Positions 17,016-23,929 of a stretch of DNA of 64,000 bases are shown one piece after another; positions within the stretch are counted from its first letter, which is position 1; each line of letters starts with the position of its first letter. A model generated the notes under the pieces. The model was not told the origin of the DNA and searched no databases. It worked only from the letters and a program-made list of their open reading frames with translations. The stretch is taken from assembly GCF_003323745.1 (NCBI RefSeq), contig NZ_QOIL01000003.1, positions 1-64,000 on the forward strand, written 5' to 3'. The DNA comes from Sphaerisporangium album (GTDB lineage Bacteria > Actinomycetota > Actinomycetes > Streptosporangiales > Streptosporangiaceae). The translations under genes and the position numbers were made by a program.

Positions 17016-18204
17016 TGTGAGCCGCCATCACCTTGAGACACACCCATGGATCAGCTTCAAGCTTGATCTAGAACGCCAGATCGACAGTCGGATGTGGATG
17101 CTCCTCGGCGAGGTGATCTCCAAGTCCGAGCACATCGCCGGCGCCCCCCTCAAGCCCGGACTGGCCGAGCACCTCAACGAGATCTACTTAAGCAAGGGCG
17201 CCCACGCCACGACATGGATCGAAGGCAACACCCTGACAGAGGAAGAGGTCCTGCAGCGCGTCCAGCGAAAGCTAGACCTCCCCCCCTCGCAGGAGTACCT
17301 CGGCCAAGAGATCGACAACATCGTCAAGGCGTACAACGTGATCATCGACGACATCGTGCACAGTCGATCCCTCGCGCTGACCCCAGAACGGATCGCCTTG
17401 TTCAACCAGTACGTCCTGGAAGGCGTGCCGATAGACGAAGGGGTAGAGCCCGGCCGGATACGCACCAAGGGTGTCGGCGTCGGGACCGACTACCGCGGAG
17501 CACCCGCCGAGGACTGCGAGCACCTGCTCGATCAGCTATGCATCTGGTTCGACGAGTTCCCCAACCAGCTTGGCGAGGAGTACCGCCAAGCCTTGACGGT
17601 CATCGCTGCACTGCTGGCCCACCTGTACATCGCGTGGATTCACCCATTCGGCGACGGCAATGGCCGGACCGCCCGCCTCGTGGAATTCCAGTTGCTCAAC
17701 CACGCCGGCGTCCCAACCCTGTCCGCCCATCTGCCCTCGGACTACTACATGCGAACCCGCACGCAGTACTACCGAGTGCTCCAGCAGACCAGCCGCCCGC
17801 CTTACCCGGTTGGCAAGTTCCTGCGATATGCCCTGGAAGGCTTCGTCGACGAACTACGCGATCAGGTGAAGATCATCCAAGCGCAACAGCTCGACGTATC
17901 ATGGGTCAACTTCGTCCACGAGATGGTCAGCGACGGTCACACACCAGCGAGCGTTCGCCAACGCTACTTGGTGCTAGACCTGCTTCCTTACCAATTCACG
18001 CAGATCAGCAAAATACCCGAGCTATCGCCCAGGCTAGCGGCCGCGTACGCGGGAAAAACTCGCCGGACGGTAAGCCGGGACATCAACGCCCTCGACGAAC
18101 TCGGGTTAATCGTTCGCGAGCGCGGTGCGGTACGACCGTTCATCGAGCAGATGCAGGCATTCCTACCCCTGCGGGCTCGTACAGATGAGCCCGACAAGGA
18201 GTAG
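17008..18204 (+). CDS. Fic-domain protein, class II, with C-terminal winged helix
   Basis: Fic enzymes usually transfer AMP from ATP to a target hydroxyl. The active-site motif HPFGDGNGR is intact (His212 to Arg220). The class II inhibitory motif (S/T)xxxE(G/N) appears N-terminal as T68TWIEG73, with the inhibitory glutamate at 72, so the protein is probably autoinhibited. A C-terminal winged helix (KTRRTVSRDINALDELGLIV) suggests DNA binding, possibly at its own promoter. The start is uncertain: ATG 17008 is used, GTG 17017 would fit a leaderless mRNA, and ATG 16969 is less likely. It is divergent from rhuM. Its target is unknown. Confidence 0.9.
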   Translation: MGHVSRHHLETHPWISFKLDLERQIDSRMWMLLGEVISKSEHIAGAPLKPGLAEHLNEIYLSKGAHATTWIEGNTLTEEEVLQRVQRKLDLPPSQEYLGQEIDNIVKAYNVIIDDIVHSRSLALTPERIALFNQYVLEGVPIDEGVEPGRIRTKGVGVGTDYRGAPAEDCEHLLDQLCIWFDEFPNQLGEEYRQALTVIAALLAHLYIAWIHPFGDGNGRTARLVEFQLLNHAGVPTLSAHLPSDYYMRTRTQYYRVLQQTSRPPYPVGKFLRYALEGFVDELRDQVKIIQAQQLDVSWVNFVHEMVSDGHTPASVRQRYLVLDLLPYQFTQISKIPELSPRLAAAYAGKTRRTVSRDINALDELGLIVRERGAVRPFIEQMQAFLPLRARTDEPDKE

Positions 18205-18212
18205 GCCGGTAT

Positions 18213-18449
18213 ATGCCGTGTGAGTCCCGTCCCTTTCAGCGCAACCGAGGCAGGCCACCAATTGCGCGCCGGCCCGGCCTCATACTCACCCCGGCGCTCG
18301 GCCGCGCGCCCTCCTGGCAACAGACCCCCCTCGAGCTCCTGGAGAACGGGCTGTATGACCGCTTCCAGCAGCTGCTCGTCGTGCCGTATGAGCCGCCCGA
18401 CATGGCGGCGGTCGCACGGATGCGCGCGGAGCGGGAGGCCTCGGAATGA
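18213..18449 (+). CDS. Hypothetical protein downstream of Fic
   Basis: This 78-residue protein is basic at the N-terminus, with a later helical part (TPLELLENGLYDRFQQLLVV). AAGGAG, 11 bases before the ATG at 18213, lies in the end of the Fic gene, so the two may be co-translated. No family is recognised. Confidence 0.55.
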   Translation: MPCESRPFQRNRGRPPIARRPGLILTPALGRAPSWQQTPLELLENGLYDRFQQLLVVPYEPPDMAAVARMRAEREASE

Positions 18450-18453
18450 AGGC

Positions 18454-19033
18454 GTGGCGGACGACGTGAACCAAGAACACGAAGAACTGATACGGCAGCT
18501 CCCCGCCCGCGCCTCGCGCTGCCCCCATCGGCCCGCCACGGCCGCCGCGGGCCCGTATCCGCCGCCACACCCGCAACAAGATCGGTGACCGTGAGGGGTG
18601 GATCTGCGGGTACTGCCGCACCCACGTCGACCGCGACCTGCGCTGGCCCCACCCGCTCTCGCCCAGCACCGGCCACATCCTGTGGGTCGGCTTCGGCGCC
18701 GGCGGGACGGAAGACCCGGCCAACCTGCGCATCGAGCACCTGGCCTGCAACATGAAGAACATCCCGCACACGCTGCTGACGACGCTCAGCCCGCGCGCCC
18801 TGGCCGAGCGGGAGCAGGCCGGCCTGCCGCCATACACCGATGACGAGCGGCGGGCCATCATCGCCGAAGTCCTCGACAACCCGGCGCCGCCAGTGCCCCG
18901 GGACGAGGCTGTCCGCCGGTACTGGTCGCCGCGCTACGTCTCATGGAAGCGGTGGCACGCCGAGAACCCCGGCGCCTGCGACTGCACACCCGACCAGCCG
19001 GGCGCGTTCTGCCTGCCACCGCCTCTGGCCTAA
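18454..19033 (+). pseudogene. HNH-like endonuclease gene split by a frameshift
   Basis: The N-terminus (DDVNQEHEELIRQLPARA, from GTG 18454) is in one frame. The rest, from about 18515, is in the next frame and lacks any start codon after the in-frame TGA near 18488. That second part contains ICGYCRTHVDRDLRWP, STGHILWVGF and NLRIEHLACN, the layout of a Cys-pair-plus-HNH nuclease of phage type. The aspartate usually preceding HI is glycine. A +1 shift around 18510-18530 would join the halves. This may be a true disruption, a programmed shift or a sequencing error. Confidence 0.6.
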
Positions 19034-19191
19034 GGGGGTGGTTCACCGCCCGGCTGTCGTGGACAAGGTGCGGGCGATGCCCTCCTCCCAGGTCCTGCCG
19101 TAGATGTCAGGCGCCAAGACGGCGGCGTCCTGCTGCCGCATGTTGGCCGTCTTGACCTTGTCATTGGCGTCATGGTCTGAACATTTCTCGC

Positions 19192-19944
19192 ATGGACAGC
19201 TCATTGCAGGACATGGTGGTCATCGTTACCGGGGCCGGCACAGGCATCGGCCGTGCGACGGCGCGGATGTTCGCGGGGAGAGGCGCGCAGGTAGTGGCGG
19301 TGGGCCGCAGGGCGGAGCCACTGGCGGAGGCCGCGACCGGCTACGACAGCATCCATCCGGTGATCGCTGACGTCACCGCCGAGGATGCCGCGCAGGAGAT
19401 CATGCGCGGCGTGATGGAGTCGCACGGCCGGTTGGACGTGCTGGTCAACAACGCGGCGATCGTCCGCAGCGCGGCGCTCGGGAAGTTGACCCGAGATTTG
19501 ATCGAAAAGCAGGTGACGACGAACCTGGTTGCGCCGATGCTGCTGGCGCAGGCCGCGTTGCCAGCGCTGGAGATTCGTGGCGGAGTGATCGTGAACGTGA
19601 GTACGTCGGTCGGGCAGCGTGCTTGGCCGGGCAACTCGGTGTATGCGGCCACGAAGGTCGCCCTGGAACTGCTGACCCGCAGCTGGGCGGTGGAGTTGGC
19701 GCCACGCGGGGTCCGGGTGGTCGCGGTGGCCCCCGGTGGGATTGATACCCCGATCGGTGAGCATCAAGGGCTGTCGCCTGAGCGGATGGCCGCGGTCAGG
19801 GAGTGGCAACTGGCCCACACGCCGCTGGGGCGGATCGGGCGCCCCGAGGAAGTGGCGTGGGCGATCACGCAACTCGCCTCGCCACAGGCCTCATTCGTCA
19901 CGGGGGCGGTGCTCCCGGTGGACGGTGGTGCGGTGGTCGCGTGA
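19192..19944 (+). CDS. Short-chain dehydrogenase/reductase
   Basis: This 250-residue protein is a classical SDR oxidoreductase. It has the cofactor motif TGAGTGIG (residues 13-20), NNAA, the catalytic serine in VNVSTSVG, the YAATK motif (Tyr-x3-Lys) and an APGGIDTPIGE segment. The arginine-bearing VGRR after the second strand suggests NADP(H). The substrate is unknown. The MerR-type regulator follows 26 bases downstream on the same strand. The pair looks like a bacterial metabolic cassette rather than a phage gene. Confidence 0.92.
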   Translation: MDSSLQDMVVIVTGAGTGIGRATARMFAGRGAQVVAVGRRAEPLAEAATGYDSIHPVIADVTAEDAAQEIMRGVMESHGRLDVLVNNAAIVRSAALGKLTRDLIEKQVTTNLVAPMLLAQAALPALEIRGGVIVNVSTSVGQRAWPGNSVYAATKVALELLTRSWAVELAPRGVRVVAVAPGGIDTPIGEHQGLSPERMAAVREWQLAHTPLGRIGRPEEVAWAITQLASPQASFVTGAVLPVDGGAVVA

Positions 19945-19970
19945 TAGGACTGGCGGCGGAGGTGCGATCG

Positions 19971-20342
19971 GTGCGTATCGGCGAGTTGGCGCAGGCCACG
20001 GGCACGACCCCGCGTGTGCTTCGGCACTACGAGGATGAGGGGTTGATCACCTCCAGGCGGGCGCCCAACGGTTACCGGATCTACGACGAGGGCGTGGTGG
20101 TACGGGTCCGTAACATCCGCCATTTGCTGGCCGCTGGTCTCACCCTGGCAGATGTCCGTGCGTTCGTGCCGTGCCTGGATGGTGACGTGGTGGCCGCGCC
20201 ACCATCAGGCAGGGGCATTCAGGTCGCGCTGGATCGCCTTGCGGTCCTCGAGGAGCGCATTGCTGTCCAGATCGAGGCACGCGACCGGCTGGCGGCGGCG
20301 TTGCGACAGGTGGTTGAAGGGAAGATTCGCTCGGTTGCGTGA
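19971..20342 (+). CDS. MerR family transcriptional regulator
   Basis: This 123-residue protein has the MerR winged helix at its N-terminus (RIGELAQATGTTPRVLRHYE, then GLITSRRAPNGYRIYDE) and a C-terminal coiled-coil dimerisation helix. GGAGG at 19958-19962 supports the GTG at 19971. It contains a single cysteine (PCLDGD), so metal sensing is unlikely. It probably controls the adjacent SDR gene. Confidence 0.88.
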   Translation: MRIGELAQATGTTPRVLRHYEDEGLITSRRAPNGYRIYDEGVVVRVRNIRHLLAAGLTLADVRAFVPCLDGDVVAAPPSGRGIQVALDRLAVLEERIAVQIEARDRLAAALRQVVEGKIRSVA

Positions 20343-20390
20343 TCTGTGGTCGACGGTCACAGCCGTACCGCTGCCGACCGCAGCACGCGT

Positions 20391-20954
20391 TCAGAACGCG
20401 CGCTGCCTCTGCCCCTCCCGCAGAGCAGCGAAGGCCGCGTTCACCGGGTCCCGCCTGCCGACGGCCACCTGCTGCTCAGGCTCTGGGGTCGCCTCTGGCC
20501 GGTCGACCCGGCGACGGCCATGGGCACGCCCACCGCCACGGGCGGCCGCCTGCTCGGCCTCGTACCTGGCAGCTGCACGGCGCGCAGACCGCCATCGAGC
20601 GCCGTGCCCGTCAGGGATCTCAGCCCCACTGCCCTCCCGGCAGAACTGGCCGGGCCGGGCCAAACACCGAGGGCACCTGACCCCATGCACCTCCGCGACC
20701 GTCACCCGCACCTGCACCCGTAGGCGCTTCACGCGCATCCCGGGCTGATGATACGGAGCCGCCTTACGGGTGCCGGCGCCGCGGCCCCCGCGCGCGGCAC
20801 CGGCCGACTCGGCGGTGCCGATCGCCTTCGGCAATTCGCCGGCCCTGCCCACGCCCAGCTGACGGCGGTACTCGGCGTCGTTGCGGGCGCGCTGCTTGGC
20901 CAGAGCGGCCTTGCGTTCCCTCTTGGTGGGCTTGCGCTTGCTCACGGCGATCAC
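20391..20954 (-). CDS. Zinc-binding basic protein
   Basis: This protein of up to 187 residues begins with a very basic region (KRKPTKRERKAALAKQRARN). It has a CPRCLARPGQFC zinc knuckle near residue 95, with a GHGARWRSARR histidine/arginine helix after it. This CPxC-AxPG-xxC pattern is recurrent in actinobacterial and actinophage proteins and probably binds nucleic acid. Either the GTG at 20954 or the one at 20942 is the start. Confidence 0.68.
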   Translation of the reverse strand: MIAVSKRKPTKRERKAALAKQRARNDAEYRRQLGVGRAGELPKAIGTAESAGAARGGRGAGTRKAAPYHQPGMRVKRLRVQVRVTVAEVHGVRCPRCLARPGQFCREGSGAEIPDGHGARWRSARRAAARYEAEQAAARGGGRAHGRRRVDRPEATPEPEQQVAVGRRDPVNAAFAALREGQRQRAF

Positions 20955-21023
20955 CGTAGGGGGAGGGGGCTGGTGTTCGATGCCGGTAGTCCGAGGGTTG
21001 ACCAGCGCATTGGAGACCGAAGA

Positions 21024-21051
21024 GCCCGCCGCTCCGTGGGGTGCGGCGGGC
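21024..21051 (-). terminator. Hairpin terminator
   Basis: A 9-bp perfect stem (GCCCGCCGC / GCGGCGGGC) lies just past the stop of the minus-strand gene at 21070-21333 and before the next minus-strand gene. This suits transcription termination. Confidence 0.65.
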
Positions 21052-21069
21052 TTCGTGGGACTGTCTGGC

Positions 21070-21333
21070 CTACGCCCTGTTGTCGCCGGTGCGAGCGAGC
21101 TGGGCGCGCAGGGCGCGGTCCTGGTTGGGCGTCGCGTTGATGTGCATGTTCTCCAGGCCGCCCCACCCGCGCCGGTACTCGATCAGCGCGCGGTAGTTGT
21201 CGGGGATGGTGACGGTGTAGAAGTAGCCGCCGACGCTGACTTCCACGCGGCCCCCCAGGTTGGTGCGGGTGATGTGCTGGGTGGCGGCCTTGGCGAAGGC
21301 CTCGTCGCTGTTGCTGTCGGTCGTGATGTTCAT
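21070..21333 (-). CDS. Hypothetical protein behind paired operator
   Basis: This 87-residue protein (GGRVEVSVGGYFYTVTIPDN) has a predicted beta core followed by a helical tail. No family is recognised. The operator half-site nearest to it ends 16 bases before the ATG at 21333, the same geometry as for the minus-strand gene at 45386. It is therefore probably part of the same regulon as the MoxR and vWA genes. Confidence 0.7.
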   Translation of the reverse strand: MNITTDSNSDEAFAKAATQHITRTNLGGRVEVSVGGYFYTVTIPDNYRALIEYRRGWGGLENMHINATPNQDRALRAQLARTGDNRA

Positions 21334-21340
21334 GCCCATT

Positions 21341-21409
21341 CCCTAACGTTGTCCCTATATACGGACAATGTTAGGGCGACCCCTTAACAATGTCCATACG
21401 TACGGACAA
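21341..21409. promoter_or_regulatory. Paired operator, copy 1
   Basis: Two palindromes, TTGTCC-CTATATAC-GGACAA (21349-21368) and ATGTCC-ATACGTAC-GGACAA (21390-21409), start exactly 41 bp apart. The first has extra outer arms, CCCTAAC and GTTAGGG, giving a 36-bp palindrome at 21341-21376. The AT-rich centre is suited to a promoter. It lies upstream of the minus-strand gene at 21333. The regulator is not identified. Confidence 0.8.
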
Positions 21410-21437
21410 AGAAAACCGTCGGCCGGGAACCCGCCAC

Positions 21438-22100
21438 CTACAGCCGCGGGTCATCGACCAGGACGAATCCATCGGCGTCATCCTGCGTGAGCCGCTCAAC
21501 CGCGAACCGCCGCCCGGGAAGCTCATTCGCCGGCAGCCCGGCCTGCTCGGCGATCCGCTCGGCCGACACCTGCAGCGGCGCGGCCGCCGGATGCAGCGCG
21601 GTGACGAGCTGGGCGACGTCGCCGACCACGAGCAGGACGAGCGCCCGCCCGGGCGGCACGCTGACGGAGCCGGTGCTGAACAGAGACTTCCGCGGGCGGC
21701 CACCGCCGACCCCTCGGCCGGGGCGTGCCGCGATCGCCACGTCCAGCGTCGCGCGGCGGATGTGGTCCACGCCCTCCACGTCGAACCACCCGGGCAGGCG
21801 TCCGAGCGACTTGTCGGCGCGCACGGTGGAGTAGTCCACCTCGAGGTACTCGGCCGCGTCCTGCTCGTCGAGCAGGTCGTCCGGGTGCTGCGTCGTGCCG
21901 ACCGGCAATGCGGGGAGCGGGCGGCCGTCGCGGGCAGCTTCGACCTGGGCGCGGTCGTACAGCAGGGTGCGCCGCCCCGGGTTGAGCGGCCGCAAGCCGT
22001 GCTTGTCCGCCAGCTTCTGGTTGCGCCAGGTCTGGAGCGACTTGCCGAGGATCTGCGCTGCGGTGCGGGCGTTGACCGCCTGGTGGTCGTGCGGGATCAC
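21438..22100 (-). CDS. Tandem helix-turn-helix DNA-binding protein
   Basis: This 220-residue protein has two excisionase/MerR-like helix-turn-helix units: NARTAAQILGKSLQTWRNQK with a following wing, and DEQDAAEYLEVDYSTVRADK. An AT-hook-like GRGVGGGRPRK follows, then an unrecognised C-terminal domain. The GTG at 22100 is preceded by GGGAGA and overlaps the upstream stop as GTGA. The same GRGxGGGRPxK tail ends the small HTH protein at 27056. Either is a candidate reader of the paired operators. Confidence 0.78.
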   Translation of the reverse strand: MIPHDHQAVNARTAAQILGKSLQTWRNQKLADKHGLRPLNPGRRTLLYDRAQVEAARDGRPLPALPVGTTQHPDDLLDEQDAAEYLEVDYSTVRADKSLGRLPGWFDVEGVDHIRRATLDVAIAARPGRGVGGGRPRKSLFSTGSVSVPPGRALVLLVVGDVAQLVTALHPAAAPLQVSAERIAEQAGLPANELPGRRFAVERLTQDDADGFVLVDDPRL

Positions 22101-22342
22101 AGGTTCTCCCTGTTGAGCGGGACGTACGGCTTGCCGGGGTCGGGGTTGTAGTAGCGGAACATCACGGTCTGGCCGTGGGCGTCGACGACGCGCAGGCGGA
22201 CCCACAGGTCGTCGGCGCCCTCGCCGTTGGCGACGGCCTGGGCGTGGGCCTGCGCGCATAGCTCCTCGAGGGCCTGCTCGGCGAGTGGCACCGTGGCCGG
22301 CGCGTCGAGCACGTTGCCGAGCTCGTCGCGGATCTCGTACAT
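22097..22342 (-). CDS. Small hypothetical protein
   Basis: This 81-residue protein (YEIRDELGNVLDAPATVPLA ... VMFRYYNPDPGKPYVP) appears to be a small alpha/beta domain of unknown function. GGAGAAG lies before its ATG at 22342. It is coupled by a GTGA overlap to the tandem-HTH gene. Confidence 0.72.
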   Translation of the reverse strand: MYEIRDELGNVLDAPATVPLAEQALEELCAQAHAQAVANGEGADDLWVRLRVVDAHGQTVMFRYYNPDPGKPYVPLNRENL

Positions 22343-22423
22343 GGTCTTCTCCTCTGGTGGATGTCTCAGGGTGTGCCGCGTTGCCGCGGCGAGGGGAGCC
22401 CGAATGGGGTTCTGTGGATAACC

Positions 22424-22460
22424 CCGGGAGGGGGCGGGCGTCGGGCCCGTCCCCTCCCGG
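22424..22460 (-). terminator. Hairpin terminator
   Basis: A 10-bp stem (CCGGGAGGGG / CCCCTCCCGG) begins 7 bases past the minus-strand stop at 22467. Its position supports reading the frameshifted gene upstream as ending at 22467. Confidence 0.65.
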
Positions 22461-22466
22461 TTGCGA

Positions 22467-22926
22467 TCACTCCGCTGAGAACACCTGCTTGGCGAGGTTG
22501 AACGCCTCGCCCCAGATCCCGACCTGGCGGTTGGCCGCGTCGTGGTCGTCCATGATGACGATCAGCGACCCGAGCCGTACCTTCATCTCCCCGCAGCCGC
22601 TGGGGCTGAGCGGCGGGGAGCCTGCCTTGGATGTCGCGGCCCTGGAGCCAGCCGTGCAGGGTCACCGAGGTCCAGACGCGGGACCCGTCCGGGGGCTGGT
22701 AGCCCGCCGCCTGGTCCTGGGTGGGGAAGATCTTCGGGATGGCCCGCTCGGCGTCGCGCCAGACCCGCTCGGCGGAGCGGGCGGCGTCGGCGTCCCCGAT
22801 GGTGATCGCCACGTTGGGGAGGTAGATGCGGACGGTGCCCTGGTGGATCTCGGTGCTCGCGTGGTGGTGGCCGGCGTACCGGAGGGTCACCATCGCGAAG
22901 TTGTCGATGTTCCGTGTCGTCCTCAT
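22467..22926 (-). pseudogene. Conserved-looking gene interrupted by a frameshift
   Basis: From ATG 22926 the frame reads RNIDNFAMVTLRYAGHHHAS through WTSVTLHGWLQGRDIQ. It then drifts into Arg/Gly/Pro-rich sequence typical of a wrong frame. The adjacent frame carries the natural-looking continuation PPLSPSGCGEMKVRLGSLIV and NRQVGIWGEAFNLAKQVFSA, ending at 22467 just before a terminator. The switch lies near 22620-22640. It may be a mutation, a sequencing error or two overlapping genes. No function is known. Confidence 0.6.
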
Positions 22927-22982
22927 TGAGGGCTCCTCTGTTGAGTTTTCAACCTGCTCGCCGCGTGGCTTCCGACTTCCTC

Positions 22983-23109
22983 CCGACACCTGAAACTATA
23001 CAGCACTTACGTACCTATCGCGAGCGAATGGGCGAACGAGATTACTGGAAAGAGAGCGCCCGAATCACTGGCACTAGGTATGTAACTGCTGTATAGTTTC
23101 AGGTGTCGG
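22983..23109. promoter_or_regulatory. Large inverted repeat carrying mirror-image promoters
   Basis: Two 22-bp arms, 22983-23004 and 23088-23109, are perfect inverted copies. With two mismatches the repeat extends to 34 bp, leaving a 59-base centre. Each arm contains TATAGT read outward, a good -10 hexamer. The element lies between the minus-strand gene at 22926 and the plus-strand gene at 23169. It is most simply a symmetric divergent promoter with its operator. The AT content is far above the surroundings. Confidence 0.65.
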
Positions 23110-23168
23110 CAAGGGGGATCGGAACCCCGAACCGGCAGGCAGGTTGACAAATCAAGAGAGGAGAAACG

Positions 23169-23564
23169 GTGGAAGACCACCACAAGCGCGAGTACTCGTT
23201 CGACGAGCTCTCCGCGATGCTCGTAGGGGGCTACATGCTCATCAGCAAGCTCCTCCTGCGACTCCCCATCCCGATCGCCCTCCCGGCGATCACCGAGGAC
23301 GGCCTCGACGGGGTCATCGCGGTCGCAGCCGTGGACAAGGCGCGGCGGGACATCAGCGCCCTCCCCATGGACGCCCTCACCGCCGCCATGATGCAGCAGG
23401 TCCTCCTGGAATGGCTCACCGCACATGACCAGGGCCTGGTCATCATCAACCTCGGCGAAGAGCCCCGCCGCCTGGCCGCCATGACCGCGACGCTCACAAG
23501 GCTGACACACCTCGGCGACCACGCGGAGATCCGGCTGGAGCTCGAGGAGGAAGACGAGGAGTGA
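23169..23564 (+). CDS. Hypothetical protein
   Basis: This 131-residue protein has a hydrophobic N-terminal helix (AMLVGGYMLISKLLLRLP), a helical middle and an acidic C-terminus (EIRLELEEEDEE). The GTG at 23169 has the strong ribosome site GAGGAGA upstream. It is transcribed away from the large inverted repeat. No family is recognised. Confidence 0.72.
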   Translation: MEDHHKREYSFDELSAMLVGGYMLISKLLLRLPIPIALPAITEDGLDGVIAVAAVDKARRDISALPMDALTAAMMQQVLLEWLTAHDQGLVIINLGEEPRRLAAMTATLTRLTHLGDHAEIRLELEEEDEE

Positions 23565-23571
23565 GTCACCC

Positions 23572-23600
23572 GCCGCCCCGGGCATCCAGCTCGGGGCGGC
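23572..23600 (+). terminator. Hairpin terminator
   Basis: A 9-bp stem (GCCGCCCCG / CGGGGCGGC) with an 11-base loop lies a few bases after the stop of the gene at 23169. No T-tract follows. Confidence 0.55.
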
Positions 23601-23650
23601 ACCCCCACCGGATCCCTCTCTGACACCTCAACCCTGCCCGGCAACCCAAA

Positions 23651-23786
23651 GGGACCGGCGAGGCGGCACTCGCCCGCGCAAGCGGGGGTGCTGAAATCGG
23701 AAGCCTCGCCGGTCCCTGCAGGTTGAACACTCCCAGAGGAGTACTCCCAGCGTACCCCGCGCGGCATTGCCCGGCGGGGTTGTTTC
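23651..23786 (+). ncRNA. Candidate structured RNA with terminator
   Basis: No gene occupies 23601-23929. A 14-bp perfect outer stem (23651-23664 with 23703-23716) encloses a second stem, GCAC/GTGC, topped by CCCGC-GCAA-GCGGG. It is followed by a small hairpin, ACTCC-CAGA-GGAGT. It ends in a GC stem (CCCCGC 23755-23760 with GCGGGG 23774-23779) plus the T-rich TTGTTT, which is a good intrinsic terminator. This could be a small RNA or a structured leader; the T-tract sets the strand. No known RNA family was matched. Confidence 0.45.
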
Positions 23787-23842
23787 GCGTTCGGGGCCGG
23801 CTTCCCCGGGGGCGACTTCCGGGCAGATCGCGCCGGACTTCT

Positions 23843-23903
23843 TTGTCCTGATGAGTGGACATTGTCCGGTTCGCTCGCTAACGTTGTCCGTATATAAGGA
23901 CAA
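23843..23903. promoter_or_regulatory. Paired operator, copy 2
   Basis: TTGTCC-TGATGAGT-GGACAT (23843-23862) and TTGTCC-GTATATAA-GGACAA (23884-23903) start exactly 41 bp apart. The second ends 26 bases before the ATG of the MoxR-type gene and overlaps a TATATAAGG promoter-like core. Confidence 0.8.
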
Positions 23904-23929
23904 AGTTTTCCACGAAGGAGGGCACCCGA

